Below, piece after piece: positions 1 through 11,501 of a DNA stretch of 64,000 bases. The position numbers and the translations under genes were made by a program. A model generated the notes under the pieces. The model saw only the letters and a list, made by a program, of their open reading frames with translations. It was not told the DNA's origin and did not search any database. The DNA comes from Selaginella tamariscina (taxonomy: Eukaryota > Streptophyta > Lycopodiopsida > Selaginellales > Selaginellaceae), in assembly GCA_003024785.1 (NCBI GenBank), contig PUQB01000101.1:186001-250000 (forward strand), read 5' to 3'. Position 1 is the stretch's first letter. Every line of letters starts with the position of its first letter.

Positions 1-719
1 GGGGACTTTTTGCCAACTAGGAGAGTTTATGCTAGCATATCTAGTTGGCACCATAATGAAGAGACAAAAATGGATGTAAGATACTCAAAAATAAATGTAA
101 CTTGAGAAGAGACATGTAAGCTAGGAAGGGATTAAGAAATGAGAACTCACCTTATTGTCTATGTTAATGGTGATGGCACACCATTATTTTCTTCACTTGT
201 TTTCTTTGCTTTTCCTCTTCTCTAGTTTATGTTTAACTTGCTTTTCTCTTAATAATTGTTAGGTAGCATTGACAAATCGAGATAGGTGTTAGGCGGCATT
301 AACATCAAGCTAGGTTTGATCATCCGGACCAACCACCCAAGGCACAGAGGACGGCACCCATGGGGAGGTGCATTAAGACAGTTGACCCAGTACCCAATCC
401 TATTGAAGGTACCCAACAAGAAGATGCCACATGGGTTATGGACAAGTACCACCTGACTTACTATATAAGCAAGCAGGTGATTCATAAAGAAGGGTTCTTC
501 TAGTTAGTTTTCTTCTTGTTTTCTACACACATACTTGCTTAGGCTCATATTACAATTAGTCCTGGGCACTCTGCCTTGAGCGTCGACCACTAGAAAGGCC
601 ACTAGAATTTTGTAATAGACATATCTTCCATTCTACACTTGTTATTGGCCAAGTAGTAGTACAAGCTCCCGCAACAAAGCTCCATTACAGCAACTAATTT
701 AATAGAGAATACTCCTTTC
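1..719. other. Uncharacterised repeat-like flank, possible LTR remnant
   Basis: No coding region is convincing here. A TATA-box-like CTATATAAGC lies near 462-471, downstream of a moderately GC-rich stretch, which would fit the promoter of an old LTR. The chromovirus beginning at 720 is inserted into it, after the sequence CTTTC that is duplicated on the far side. I see no matching second copy in the window, so its identity is open. Confidence 0.3.
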
Positions 720-1136
720 TGTCATGAACCACTAGAATATGCCAAGTTGATGCTAATGTTGGTATATGTCAACATTAAAATATTCCTTTAAGTTGATGCA
801 ACATTGGAATATTCTCTTAGAATATTCTCTTAGGATATTCTAGGATTAGGAAGTGATGGTCCAAATTCAAATCTAGAACAAGAGGTCCAAATTTAGATCT
901 AGAACAAGAGGTCCAGATTCAGATGCAGAACCAAAGGTTTAGATTCATATTTATACTAGTGGTTCAAAGATACCAGGTCCTAATATATAAAGGAGGTTAA
1001 GTTTTTAGCATTCCAGTTCAACACCAGTTGTTGATCGATCTCTTTCAATACTAAGTAATTGGTATTTTTTTTCTTCTTCTTTCTTATTTGCTAAAATGGT
1101 TCTGCTCACATTTAATTATTGGCTTCGGCTGTGACA
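720..1136 (+). repeat. 5' LTR of the chromovirus
   Basis: It starts TGTCATGAACCACTAG and ends GGCTGTGACA, and the same ends appear at 7603-8039. It contains three closely spaced GAATATTC-type palindromes near 807-841 and a TATA-like TAATATATAAAGG near 977-990, consistent with U3 and promoter functions. Confidence 0.88.
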
Positions 1137-1539
1137 ATTTGAATTAGAATCCCTTCATGTTAATCGCATCTCAATCACGCTAGGATAATGACAAAAATCA
1201 TGCAATAAGATGTCACACACATGCTTTCAAAGTTGCAACAAGAGAACTAGTGACTAACAAACGAAAATCAATAGTTGATGGTAGAAAAGCATGAGATTGC
1301 TAGGATCAAGGAATGACATGATTAGGAAGGGCAAAAGCTAGTGTACCAAGTGGCTGAACTCACACTACATATCCAGCTGTTACAAGGCAAGCCTTCAAGC
1401 TTAGTTTCCTCTACAACACCATGGGAATCTAAGGTTAGTCTGCCATAAAGGTTCAATGGCACAAGGTTCTAATTTTGTGGGTTCATGATCTAGGTTTGCT
1501 TGGTCATCCGGATGAACCCCAATCATTACGCAGATGATC

Positions 1540-2321
1540 GCTTGAAGGTAGATTTAACTGGATTATTACCCATCGGTACTGCTTGAGCTTGGTTTGCACC
1601 TTTATTGGAGAAAGATTCATTGCTATTGGACAACATTGAATTGTTCATTTCGAAGTTTAAGCATTGCTTTAGCAACAACGACAATGTTCGAATGGCAATT
1701 AACAAGATTCGTCAGCTTCAACAAGGTAACCGCCCAACTTTAGTATATGCATCGAAGTTTTGCCTTAAAGCATGCGACATGCCGTGGGATGAGGAGGTCC
1801 TAATTGACCAATTTTGCCAAAAGCTCTACAATGATGTCAAGGACCTCCTCTTGACATTTCATGAAAACTTGGTAAGTCTTTCCAAGGCTATTAATTGTGC
1901 CGTACGATGCGATAATAAGTTATTTGAACATCGTTTGGGATGGTTCTAGCAATCCCATTCAAGGGAATACACTTACGCTGCAGTAGTGGCTTCACCCCTA
2001 ATAGCACCAATGGGAAACCATGGTCATGCTTTAGCCTCAACTCAAGGACTAGTCCTTATGGAGTGTGAAGTCACCCAAGCTTGACATCGAGGTCCTTTGG
2101 CCCCAATTGAAAAGCAAAGTCGTAGGGTCCATGGTTTGTGTCTGTATTGTGGTGGTCCTAATCATATTGTAATCAACTGTTCGAACAAGCCAAAACACAC
2201 GATTAACCACGTTCACCCCGCGAATCCTCAACCCATCATGATCAATCATGTTTGCCCTGAGAGTCCTAAGCCTTTGAGTCAAAGCAACAGTTTTGAAGTT
2301 CTTAACAAGTTAAATGAGTAA
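1540..2321 (+). pseudogene. gag remnant of the chromovirus with CCHC zinc knuckle
   Basis: An open stretch at 1605-1949 has the look of a retrotransposon capsid C-terminal region, with a run resembling the gag pattern of regularly spaced hydrophobics and WDEEVLIDQF. The nearby frame at 2097-2321 holds a clear CX2CX4HX4C knuckle, CLYCGGPNHIVINC (2139-2180). This knuckle is the nucleic-acid-binding motif of the retroelement nucleocapsid. The two parts are in different frames and the upstream part of gag has no continuous frame, so it cannot make a full capsid protein. Confidence 0.7.
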
Positions 2322-2439
2322 GTCCAGCCAAAATAAGAGTTATTTGGTTGGATAATCTTAAGCATAGCTTGTGTTGCAAATGACCTTTCCCACTCAAGAT
2401 GATGGAATGGAGCCAGTTATTTGCAAGGACTCTTTATGT

Positions 2440-5330
2440 TTTGCATGGCCAAGAGTAGCAAGGTCGTAGCATTCATTTTGCTGGACTTAGAGCCAATGCT
2501 TGCTTCATGGATTATACCTTTGCATGTCAACATTCTATTTCCTTGAGGAAGCTTCTGTACCAAGTCCATGTCTCAGTCATGGATTCTTGGCCTATGACAT
2601 CTAGTGTTATTGTTGAGGAGTTTGAGCCCATCTAGGTGACCTTGAGAGATACTTCTTACAAGATCTTTTTCAACATGATTAGAAGTCCTGAGTATTTAGT
2701 TATCCTTGGTACACCGTGGTTCAAGATGCACAATCCGACCATTGACTAGTGCAAGTGATGTTTCAGTTTGACGAGGGAGGTTGAAGTTTCCAACTCTCTA
2801 GATCTAATTTTGAAACCTTTACGAGTTTGCATGATCTCGTTAGATGAATTTATCCAAGAAGGTAAGTAGGATCCTTCATCAGTTTTTTTTATAGTTATTA
2901 CCCCAGCACCTGAGTCCAACCCAAGTAAATCTCAAGTCCAATTACTAGCTAAGTACAATGAGTTTGCTGATGTCTTCGACAAGGTCAAAGCCAATAAACA
3001 TCGATCATATAATTGTCCCATTGATTTGGTGGAAGGTGCTCAACCACCTTGGGGACTAATTTACAAGCTCTTTCTAGCGGAGCTTGAGGTGTTGCAGGCA
3101 TACATTGAGGAACACCTTTCAACTGGGTTCATTTAACACTCAAAGTCTTTAGCTGGTGCACCCATCTTCTTTGTCAAAAAGAAAGATGGCTCATTGCATT
3201 GGTAGTGGATTATTGTGGCCTCAACAAGGTAATGGTGCAAAATCGGTATCCCCTATCACTAATATTGAGCATGTTGGAGCTTCTTGTTGGGGCCAAGTAC
3301 TTCACCAAGATTGACCTTCATGGTGCATATAACTTAGTCAAGATCCCGCCCAAGGGACAAGTAGAAAATTGCATTTTGCATGCAATATGAACAATTTGAG
3401 TATATGGTGATGCTGTTTGGTCTCACTAGTGCATTAGTTGTTTATTAACACATAGCCAATGACATCTTTTGTGAGTTCTTGGACATGTTTATGATTTTGT
3501 ACCTTGACAATATTCTCATATATTTCAAGACATTAGAGGAGCATGAGGAGCATGCTCGACATGTATTGTAGAAATTGTGTGATCATGGCCTTTATGTCAA
3601 ACTTGAGAAGTGCAATTTTGAGCAAGATCATATGGAGTTCCTAGGGTACATTGTCTCGCTAAAAGGAGTTTCAATGGATCCTACCAAGGTGAGAACTGTG
3701 TTGGATTGGCAGGTCCCGTGGTTAATATGAGATGTTCAATGCTTCTTTGACTTTACCAACTTCTACTGCAAGTTCATTAAGGATTACTCCAAAATCGTGC
3801 TACTACTCACCAAACTCATGTAAAAGAACAAGTCATTTATGTGGACACCAGAGGCGGAATCTGTCTTCAATGTCTTAAACAAGCTATCACTGGCTCATTC
3901 GAATCTTGCCAAACCTTTTGTCATCAAGGCTGATGCATCAAACTTTGCACTGGGTAGCATCATGTCCTAGGTTAGTGAAGATGGTCAACTCCACCTGATG
4001 GCATTTTACTTCTGTAAGTTTCTTGCACTAGAGATCAATTACAAAATACATGATAAGGAGCTTTTAGCTATTGTGGATTTGTTTGAAGATTGGAGGTACT
4101 TTATGGATAGTTCATTACACCAAGTCATAGTTAATTCTTACCATGGTTCAACTTTATTATTACTTATTGACCAAGTTTGCAAAAGGGTAAAATAGATGCT
4201 CTGTCTTTGGCTCCTTGTCCTGGTGACCTAGCGTTTGACCAACAACAGTAGGTTCTTCTGGGATCAGATCGGTTGAAGTTGATGGTTATTGAGGTGTTGC
4301 AAGCTCCAGTGGATTTTAACATTCTTGACATGGTTCATGCAGCACTACCAATATATCTAATTGCTTAGGATGTTATAAAACATATTGTTTCTAACAAGCC
4401 TCAAGTTTTGGTTCCCAATACAACCTTGGTAACTACAATTGGTTCAAGTTCCACGACGGGTTATTACTTTACAACAATCTTGTTTACGTTTCATATGGCC
4501 CATGTCCTCTTTGAGTGTTGCAAGATTGTCATGATAGTCTTGTTGCTGGACATTTTGGCATTCACAACACATTTGAGTTTATTACTCGAGAGTACTAGTG
4601 ACCCCTAACTTCGAAGGTACATCACAGACTTCATTTGCACTTGTGATATTTGTTGTTGGTCTAAGGCCTCTCACTGTCATCCATATGGGTTGCTTTAGCC
4701 ATGGCCGATTCCAATTAGTCCTTAAAAGTCAATCTCCATGAACTTCATCACTGGCCTTCCTCGATCGAAGGGGTTTGATGTGGCTTTGATTTTATAGTGG
4801 ATCGATTCTCTAAGATGACTCATTTTCTCCTATGCACAAAGTTCATCACAAGTGAGGAGACATCAAAACTGGTGCTTAAGGAGATTTCCTAACTGTATGG
4901 TCTACCTAACAATATTGTCACTAATCATGGCCCTTAGTTTGCTACTAAGTTTTGGAAGCGACTTCTCCAAACTTTTAAGATTGAATGTAAGTTGTCCTCG
5001 AGGTATCATCCACAAACCAATGGTCAATCTGAATGTACCATTCATACCTTAGAGCAGTAACTTTGGTGCTTCAGCAACTACTAGCAGGACAATTGGGTCG
5101 ATCTCTTGCCCCTTATAGAGTTTGCGTACAACAACTCGGTGCATGCTTCTATAGGTCAGTCCCCATTCTTTGTAATTCATGGTCAGCATCCTCGTTAGTC
5201 ATTGCATGCTTGTGTTGAGGTTTTGGTCAACCCATTAGCAAAAAATTGCCTCAACCACCTTCAATTTATTCACGAGGAGTTGGCTCATCACTTCCACTAA
5301 ACCCAAGCCTCTCACAAGGTAGCTACCGAC
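2440..5330 (+). pseudogene. pol remnant: protease, reverse transcriptase, RNase H, integrase
   Basis: The protease is recognisable by its C-terminal LGTPWFKMHNPTID near 2711-2750. Reverse transcriptase follows: a KKKDG-type segment near 3175-3190, then [10 protein letters not shown] and [11 protein letters not shown] (3200-3340). An FGLT-like block lies near 3415 and a degenerate YLDNIL-type catalytic loop near 3500. RNase H is seen as INYKIHDKELLAIV around 4033-4075. The integrase zinc-finger region (AGHFGIHNTFE) is near 4550, and the core start (NFITGLPRSKGFD) is near 4740. The catalytic YxDD equivalent reads LD-N, and there are many stops, for example TAG within the region before the reverse transcriptase. 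This is a non-functional polyprotein of a chromovirus. Confidence 0.85.
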
Positions 5331-5569
5331 CGACATCGTCAAACTACCCCTGTTTTCCAAGTTGGTGATTAATTTTGGATCCTTTGACGAAGTTTACAGA
5401 CCACTCAACCATCTCATAAGCTTAATTATCAATGCCTTGGACCATTTCCAATCATCGGCAAGGTCAATGAGGTTGCATTTCGTCTCCAGATTCCCTTTAC
5501 CATGAAGATCACCCAATTTTGCACATTTCTATTTTTGAGTCATATACACATAGTACCATTTCTGGACGT

Positions 5570-5765
5570 ACTATGCCACCACCACAACATGTTGAACTCG
5601 ATGGTGAACCCAAATATAAAGTTCATGCCATTTTGGACTCCAAACTCCTTTATTACCTTGTTGATTGGACTAGTTACTCTCCTAGTGACCGCACTTGGGA
5701 GCTTGTGGAGCATTTGGGTAATGCTTAACAAGCCATTGCCACATTCCATGTCAGAGTTTTAACCC
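5570..5765 (+). pseudogene. Chromodomain at the integrase C-terminus
   Basis: The frame at 5519-5728 reads ELDGEPKYKVHAILDSK followed by YYLVDWTSYSPSDRTWE, a textbook chromodomain with its aromatic cage segment (YLVDW and TWE). Such domains sit at the end of chromovirus integrases and are known to steer integration to particular chromatin. A stop follows at the GNA position, whereas relatives continue about ten residues, so the end is slightly truncated. It is separated from the integrase core by frameshifts. Confidence 0.85.
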
Positions 5766-5890
5766 AAAGGGCCAACACATGGCTACCAGGTGGCCATTCG
5801 GCATCATCACCCTGTGTGAGCAACGCTAAGTTTCCCAGAACAACCCCAACGACCCCTAAGGTTAGACTCTAATGCCCAAGTGGATAGGAG

Positions 5891-6040
5891 ACTTAGAGTT
5901 TAGCCTAAGTCTCCCTAGAATGTCTGCCCCCAGAACCCTTGAGGGATAACCCTAGTTGACTTAGGGTTTAGCCTAAGTCTCCCTAGAGTGTCTACCCTAA
6001 AACCCTTGAGGGATAACCCTAGTTGACTTAGGGTCTTGCC
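5891..6040 (+). repeat. 67-68 bp direct tandem duplication
   Basis: ACTTAGAGTTTAGCCTAAG... at 5891 recurs at 5959 as ACTTAGGGTTTAGCC, and a third unit starts at 6026 (ACTTAGGGTCTTG). It lies in the non-coding part of the chromovirus. The units share the block AACCCTTGAGGGATAACC. Confidence 0.75.
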
Positions 6041-6651
6041 CTAGAAGACCTAGACAGGCTTATGCCCTAACCCCCATCAAGGAGATGTGTGTTCCACACA
6101 TACCCCTGTGACAGAGCTAAGGCATCGTCACTTACCCCTTGAGGAATCACCCTCATCCGAGAGTACAACCCCTTTAGGGCGACAAGGGGTACCCTGAACC
6201 ACGACTAACCCCTAAGGGTTTGAGTGGCCAAGTCATACCCTAGACCTAGGGCTAGTACTTAGTAAGGACACGAGTGTGCACCGTAGGCGGACACGAGTGT
6301 TCTGCTAAGCAAATTCCCTAGGGCTAGATTTGGGATAACCCTAAGCACATGACCTTGTGAGTGCCTCACGAAAGGGCTCCTGCTAACATGTTTAGGTTGT
6401 TCAACCCTTGAATTCCAAGGAGAACACTCCCCTAGCCAAGTGTGCCAAAGCACACCTAGTTATGAGACCTAACCTCCCTTGAGTGGATGCCCAAGGCTTA
6501 GCACCCTAATGCAAGCACAAGCATGTCTATTTGCTAAAGTATCCAACCCCTTGGCGACAAGGCCATGACATAACCCCAAAGGGCATGCCTCAGGCATTGT
6601 ACCATGTGACGTTTAGCCCAGTGTCACATCTCCATGTGACACTGCCTTCCA

Positions 6652-7523
6652 TGATGTGGGCTATCATGCCATAGCCCTTTAGATTCAAGAGTTGCACCAA
6701 GTGCCACAAACGTGGCTCCTAAATGCCAACTCTAGAACCCCTTATTGAACCCTTAGGAACTGGTAATGTAAACTTGTCAAACAAGATCCCACGCCCACAG
6801 TTGGACAAGGACACGGATGTGCCTTGCTTGGCCGTGAGTGCTACACCTAGCTTGACGTGGAGGAGGAGGCTAGAGACAAGCCTCAACCTCTACCTCTTGG
6901 AACATGCATTCCGACAAGACCTCCCAGGCATGGATTCGCCAACGTTAAGGGTAAGCTACCCCGAAGGTGGGACGTACCCCTGGCATTTGGAAGTTAGGGC
7001 GGCACAACAAAGGGTTGTGCCTTGACGACACAAGCTAAAGCTTGCACCGGGAGAAGAGTAACGAACTCAGTCATGAACCCAGGAACCCTCACTCCTATAT
7101 ACTACCTTATTTATGTGATAGAGCCCCCCCCCCCCCCTGTTTTCCTGTTTACATAAGTGGGCTAGCACTGAAATCTCATTCTCAGAGGGAACATACTTGG
7201 TGAGTTATCCATCAACCCCTAAACCCTAACCTATCAAACCTAGGGGTATTTCTAAACATATTCGACATGTCGAACTCATCGAAACTAACCATTAACCCAA
7301 CCGGGACACAGAAAACCAAGGTAAGAGTTTTCTAGAAGGTAAGTTTTAGCTTCGCCTAGAGTTTCCTGCAAATACCTAATGACACCCGGCCGGACTATCA
7401 CTAGATACTCAAGTGCACTAAGCAGGCCTGTTTCCTACTACATCTAGAGCTTATCAACATAGTACAGTAGGTAATAACAGTTAACGTCCAAAGTAAAGGG
7501 GAGTCATAGTAAAAACTATGACA
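6652..7523 (-). mobile_element. Solo LTR nested in the chromovirus
   Basis: The segment from about 6950 to 7523 is clearly homologous to 35250-35787: a shared gene-free sequence beginning GAAGTTAGGGCGGCACAAC, a poly-C run, and a terminal hairpin GTCATAGTAAAAACTATGAC. The candidate ends TG...CA are bordered by TTCCA on both sides (6647-6651 and 7524-7528), as expected for a five-base target duplication. The same LTR family borders the gypsy fragment at 31.8-34.9 kb. The left boundary is less certain than the right. Confidence 0.6.
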
Positions 7524-7602
7524 TTCCATGCTCAGCACACGGACAAGCATGGATCCCACTCTGGTCTAACTTGTGGAACTCATTGCCAAAGAGGGGTGAT
7601 GG

Positions 7603-8039
7603 TGTCATGAACCACTAGAATTTGCCAAGTTGATGCTGATGTTGGTATATGTCAACATTAAAATATTCCTTTAGAATATTCTAAGTTGATGCTGATGTTG
7701 GTATATGCCAACATTAGAATATTCCCTTAAAATATTATAGGATTAAAAACTAATGGTCTAGATTCAAATCCAGAACAAGAGGTCCAGATTTAAATCTAAA
7801 ACAAGAAGTCCAGATTTATATCCATGACTAGAAGTTTAGATTTAGATTTATACTGGTGGTCCAAAGATGCCATGTCTTAGTATATAGAGGAGGCTAGGGT
7901 TAGGTTTTCAGCATTCTGGTTCAACACCAGTTGTTGGACGATTTCTTTTAATACTAAGTAATTGATAATCTTTTTCTTTTTCTTTTTTTTTTACTAAAAC
8001 GATTTCGCTCATATTCTGTTATTAACTTCGGCCATAACA
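7603..8039 (+). repeat. 3' LTR of the chromovirus
   Basis: Homologous to 720-1136, with the same start TGTCATGAACCACTAGAA and an ending GGCCATAACA. It is followed by CTTTC, the duplicated target. An internal duplication of the segment TTGATGCTGATGTTGGTATATG makes it about 20 bp longer than the 5' LTR. Confidence 0.88.
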
Positions 8040-8507
8040 CTTTCCATCCCAATTACTTCAACCCTTATGCACGTTGTAACTAAAGTGGGCATGATACGTG
8101 AAAATGGGAATATAAAATAAATTACTAATTAATACTTAAGTTTTAATTATTAATTAATCATTTAATTAATATGTAATTAAGCCTTAAATATTAATTAATT
8201 AATTAATTAATCCTTCAATAACCTTACTTAGTAAGGAATATTCCTAAAATATCTTAGAATATTCATATTATTCTAAAAATAGTTTACAATAATGAAGAAA
8301 TACTATCAAACATAATTACAAATGAAATCATTTTCTTATCAACATGTTAATTTTTTTATAAATACTTTCTTTCTATCATACAAAGAAATCTTTTCATTTT
8401 GTCTAAATCATCACTCTCCGGATTAATCAAATCATTTTGGTCAATATCTTGATGTTGTTGCCACCACTTAACACTCTCACGAATGCAATTGGGAGTTGCC
8501 ATCCTTG
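8040..8507. other. AT-rich intergenic stretch with TTAATTAA runs
   Basis: The stretch from 8110 to 8215 is almost entirely TTAATTAA-type sequence. A short open frame on the minus strand (8356-8541) follows the HAD-like gene and could be its decayed 3' end, because it overlaps the end of that reading frame. No other gene signal is visible. Confidence 0.5.
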
Positions 8508-9498
8508 TTAATACATAAGATGTATAAGAGAAGGTCTGCATAAAGGCTCATCTAAAAACTGACGTTCCTTAAGAATAATATTATAAAGCGCCCGGTTGCT
8601 ATCCTTCATTTTATAAAATTCAATATCACGAGAAAGAAAAGCTTCAGGAAATGTATGATACGGTGGATACTGCTCACAAAAATTTTCGAGATTCTTCTTT
8701 CTGAGGCACGTATCCAAGTAGTTCACTAGCTCATCCATGATATCGATATCAGAATATGGATCGAAAGTGATTGGATGAATACAAGCAATGTTTTGGTTGA
8801 GCATAGCCTTCTGAGGAGAGTCGTCTACTACTAAGATATGTGCATTCTTCGTTATCCTTAAGCGACTGATCTCCCCATGAGTCCCAATTATTCTTTCATT
8901 CTTGAAGAAGTATGGCTTGCTTTCCTTTCTTATATTGTGAAATTCGAGAGGTTTATGAACATTCGCTGGTCAAAAATCCAATCTTTACGAATCACCTCTT
9001 CTGCAACACTACAATGTTTCTTAAGTAAATCAACAGCGGTGTTAAGTTATGAATCTGCATGCATGACCAAATCCCCACAAGCGCACCCATCTCCTTAAGC
9101 TTTTGAAAGAGACGATCCAACCCTGGACGAAAAATAATATCATATCGAAATTTACCATGACAAGGAATGAAATCTCCTTGTTTGATTTCTGTTTTTCTAT
9201 CCTCGGGCCTTTGTCGATGAAGCAGAACACCATTGACATCCAACAACACAATATGGCCATGAGTAACATGAGATAGCGTTGCCTCTTGAATACTTTGCAA
9301 ATCACTTGTTTGCTCCCTTTCACATTTATCCGTTGCCACTATTCGTTGCCTATCCCTTCATCATTTAATTGTACATCATCCTTACAAGATTCAGATATTG
9401 CATGCGCTGAAGAAATTGATTTCGGAACTGAAGCCAATAAAAATGATGATGCAAAAACTGAAGTGGCCCCCATGGTAACGATGTTTTGAGCTGCCATA
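8508..9498 (-). pseudogene. HAD-superfamily FCP1/SCP-like phosphatase, frameshifted
   Basis: Two signature motifs of the FCP1 homology domain (NLI-interacting-factor type) are visible. VLLDVNGVLL (9220-9249) corresponds to HAD motif I, with the second aspartate replaced by asparagine. ILVVDDSP (8814-8837) is motif IV, with the double aspartate that binds Mg2+. Between them, FRPGLDRLFQKL and VGIWSC match the conserved strand-loop following motif I. Members dephosphorylate phosphoserine, classically in the RNA polymerase II tail. The domain is cut by at least two frameshifts, near 9030 and 8965. A likely N-terminus (ATG at 9498, MAAQNIVTMGATSVF) is out of frame with the rest, implying another near 9335. 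The motif I D-to-N change would weaken catalysis even in an intact copy, although plant relatives with LDLNG exist. It lies just downstream of the ParB-like gene on the same strand. Confidence 0.72.
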
Positions 9499-11440
9499 TT
9501 ATCCTATTTCCTGCATGAACTCTGTCATTCTGACATGTGGCACAAGAAATTGTCGCCAAACCCCTCTCTTACCTCATGGCAATGCTGAAAATCCATGTTC
9601 TCAATTATTTCATTACATCTGCAAAATGATAATTAGCTGACCTTAAAATTATCAAGGTATATTATTTACCTTGTTAATGTGTGACCCATGTTTGAACTAA
9701 AAGCTTCATTAATCCTTGAGAATTTATTTTCTGTACAAATATAAAAGAAATATACAAAAATGCCTTATGTTACACTCATTTACAACTATTCATCACTCTA
9801 TCAATTCATTATCAATTCTTCTTCGCTATTACCTTCTGATGAGGCGAAGAAGGTCTAAGCCGCTTGTGAGATGGTTCAAGATCTTCTGCATCTTCTATTG
9901 ATGTTTCCATGGGTCCTGGAGTGTGCGAATGTTCTGTACTCCTCGAGATAACTTCCGGTCTAATATCTGATTGAGTTCGTTCTCAGACTCCGAGATTGAA
10001 CCAGATTCACCTTCAGAGCTATCGCACTTATCTGGAGGGAACTTTCTCAAATACGCCTTTATGGATCGTTGGGGTACTCAGTTGAGACCCAATCTATCCA
10101 CTTGTTCAGGTCCTCAACCATGGTCTTATCCTTCTCAACGGCAAACACACATGTATGCCGAAGGTAACACTCCTTCAAGACGGACCCCCTAGTGCAGTAG
10201 TCAAAAACCCACGCATCACTGTGAGGACCCCTGATCAAGTTGACGATGCTCCGTGCCGCTTGACTTGTAATGTTTGGATAACGTACATTGCCGAATACGT
10301 CACTCATACCTATCGGTGTATCGGATGGAGGTTCAGGGCCGTTGGAGTGCAAACAGATGCCTGGCCAGTCATTTGGAAGCTTGAAATTGTTTGGCGCATT
10401 CCTAACAACCAAGTGAACAACAGTATCAATGCACTTGGGATTAGCATCGTTCATATAAAATCCTGTCCAACGATGTCTATTCTTCTTGGCGAAGGCGAAG
10501 GCAAAAGTATCGGTGACATGAGCAAGAATCAAGAAATAAATACCTGAAAAAGTAGGTATCAGTGAAGAGCGCAAGCATGAATTCAATAATAAATACCTTC
10601 TATGTATATGCTTGCACGGCTAAGTTTCTCCACCAGATCCTCTAGTGCCCTATCTGTCGAAAGATTTTTTGACACCCGCCGATCCATCACGAACAATTGA
10701 AACGGTTTCCTACAAGCAGTGATGTTACCCCATAAAGTCTCCGAATCTAACAACAAACATCTGTAGGGCTTGTCGTGATTCGTAGCATCCTCCTTTATAA
10801 GGTTCAATTCGGTTCTCCGCTGCTGAAGGACTGCCATAAGAGAAGGCGTCATCCCAATGTTCTCCTTTTTGGCGTTGGCGTGCAATAGATTCTTGCCTAG
10901 ATCTTCCGATTGGTTCACCCATTCGACAAGCATATCATCGTTCGTCACATGCAAATATTTGCTGACCTCTTCATATGTTGAAGTCGAGGTCCAACCCAGT
11001 TTGTGGCAGTGTATTCCCAACCACTCCTTGAAATGCCTGACCGTCTTCAACTCCATTGCCTTGAGATGAAAAGGAGAGGTTGGGCTGCTGTTATTAATTT
11101 GTAGTTTGCCATCGATCACCAAATCAGCCAAGACTTCCATCTCCTCCATCGTTGTTCCATTTAAAGGCTTCAACCATGTGAGCTTGAAATCGTTGTCTAC
11201 ATCCTTTGTAGATTGAACAGACTTAGCCTTCGGCGTCTTACTGGGTTTCTTTGCAGACTTTTCTGAGGGCTCCCCTTCACTTGTCTGCTTCTTCTTCAGT
11301 GTTCCTTTTGAAAAGGATTCCATAATCCCCAACCATTTGGCAAAGATCCTATCTTCGGGGCAAGAAATCAACATCATCAGAAATGATGTTTCCTTCCCGC
11401 CCACCTGGGCAAAATCAACTGCTGCAATTTCTTCAACTCT

Positions 11441-11501
11441 CTGAGGAAAAAGACAGATTAATATACCGGCGAGATAAATCCCGCCCAAACAATTTGCTTA
11501 C
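11441..11501 (-). other. 61-bp intron carrying one copy of the palindromic repeat
   Basis: On the minus strand it starts GTAAGCAAATTG and ends TTTTTCCTCAG. Removing it joins two long frames in phase 0 (SAEYR to RVEEIAAVDF). It contains the variant GGCGAGATAAATCCCGCC (11468-11485, plus strand). The same variant occurs at 14518-14535 in the large array. Confidence 0.75.
11468..11485. repeat. Dispersed copy of the 18-bp palindrome inside an intron
   Basis: The sequence GGCGAGATAAATCCCGCC differs from the array consensus GGCGGGATTAATCCCGCC at two positions and is identical to the array member at 14518-14535. It is about 1.75 kb away from the first array. Confidence 0.8.

Larger units (their letters stand above)
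720..8039 (+). mobile_element. Ty3/gypsy chromovirus LTR retrotransposon, complete but dead
   Basis: Two LTRs (720-1136 and 7603-8039) begin TGTCATGAACC and end in -ACA. They are flanked by the same five bases CTTTC (715-719 and 8040-8044), which is direct evidence of a target-site duplication. Between them, in plus orientation, lie a gag remnant with a CCHC knuckle, protease, reverse transcriptase, RNase H, integrase and a C-terminal chromodomain. That is the domain order of Ty3/gypsy chromoviruses. A purine-rich tract (AAAGAGGGGTGATGG) directly precedes the 3' LTR. Many stops and frameshifts break every domain. About 1.8 kb without coding signal separates the chromodomain from the 3' LTR, part of which is a nested solo LTR (6652-7523). 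The LTRs have diverged considerably, with a 20-bp length difference and many substitutions, so the insertion is old. Confidence 0.9.

Noticed and set aside
6259-7025. Open frames of 64 and 100 codons within the chromovirus 3' region
   Set aside because: They overlap LTR-derived and tandem repeat sequence and have no family signature.
10155-10547. 130-codon plus-strand frame
   Set aside because: It lies antisense to the methyltransferase-like exons, whose frame is extended by a verified intron; it is a shadow.
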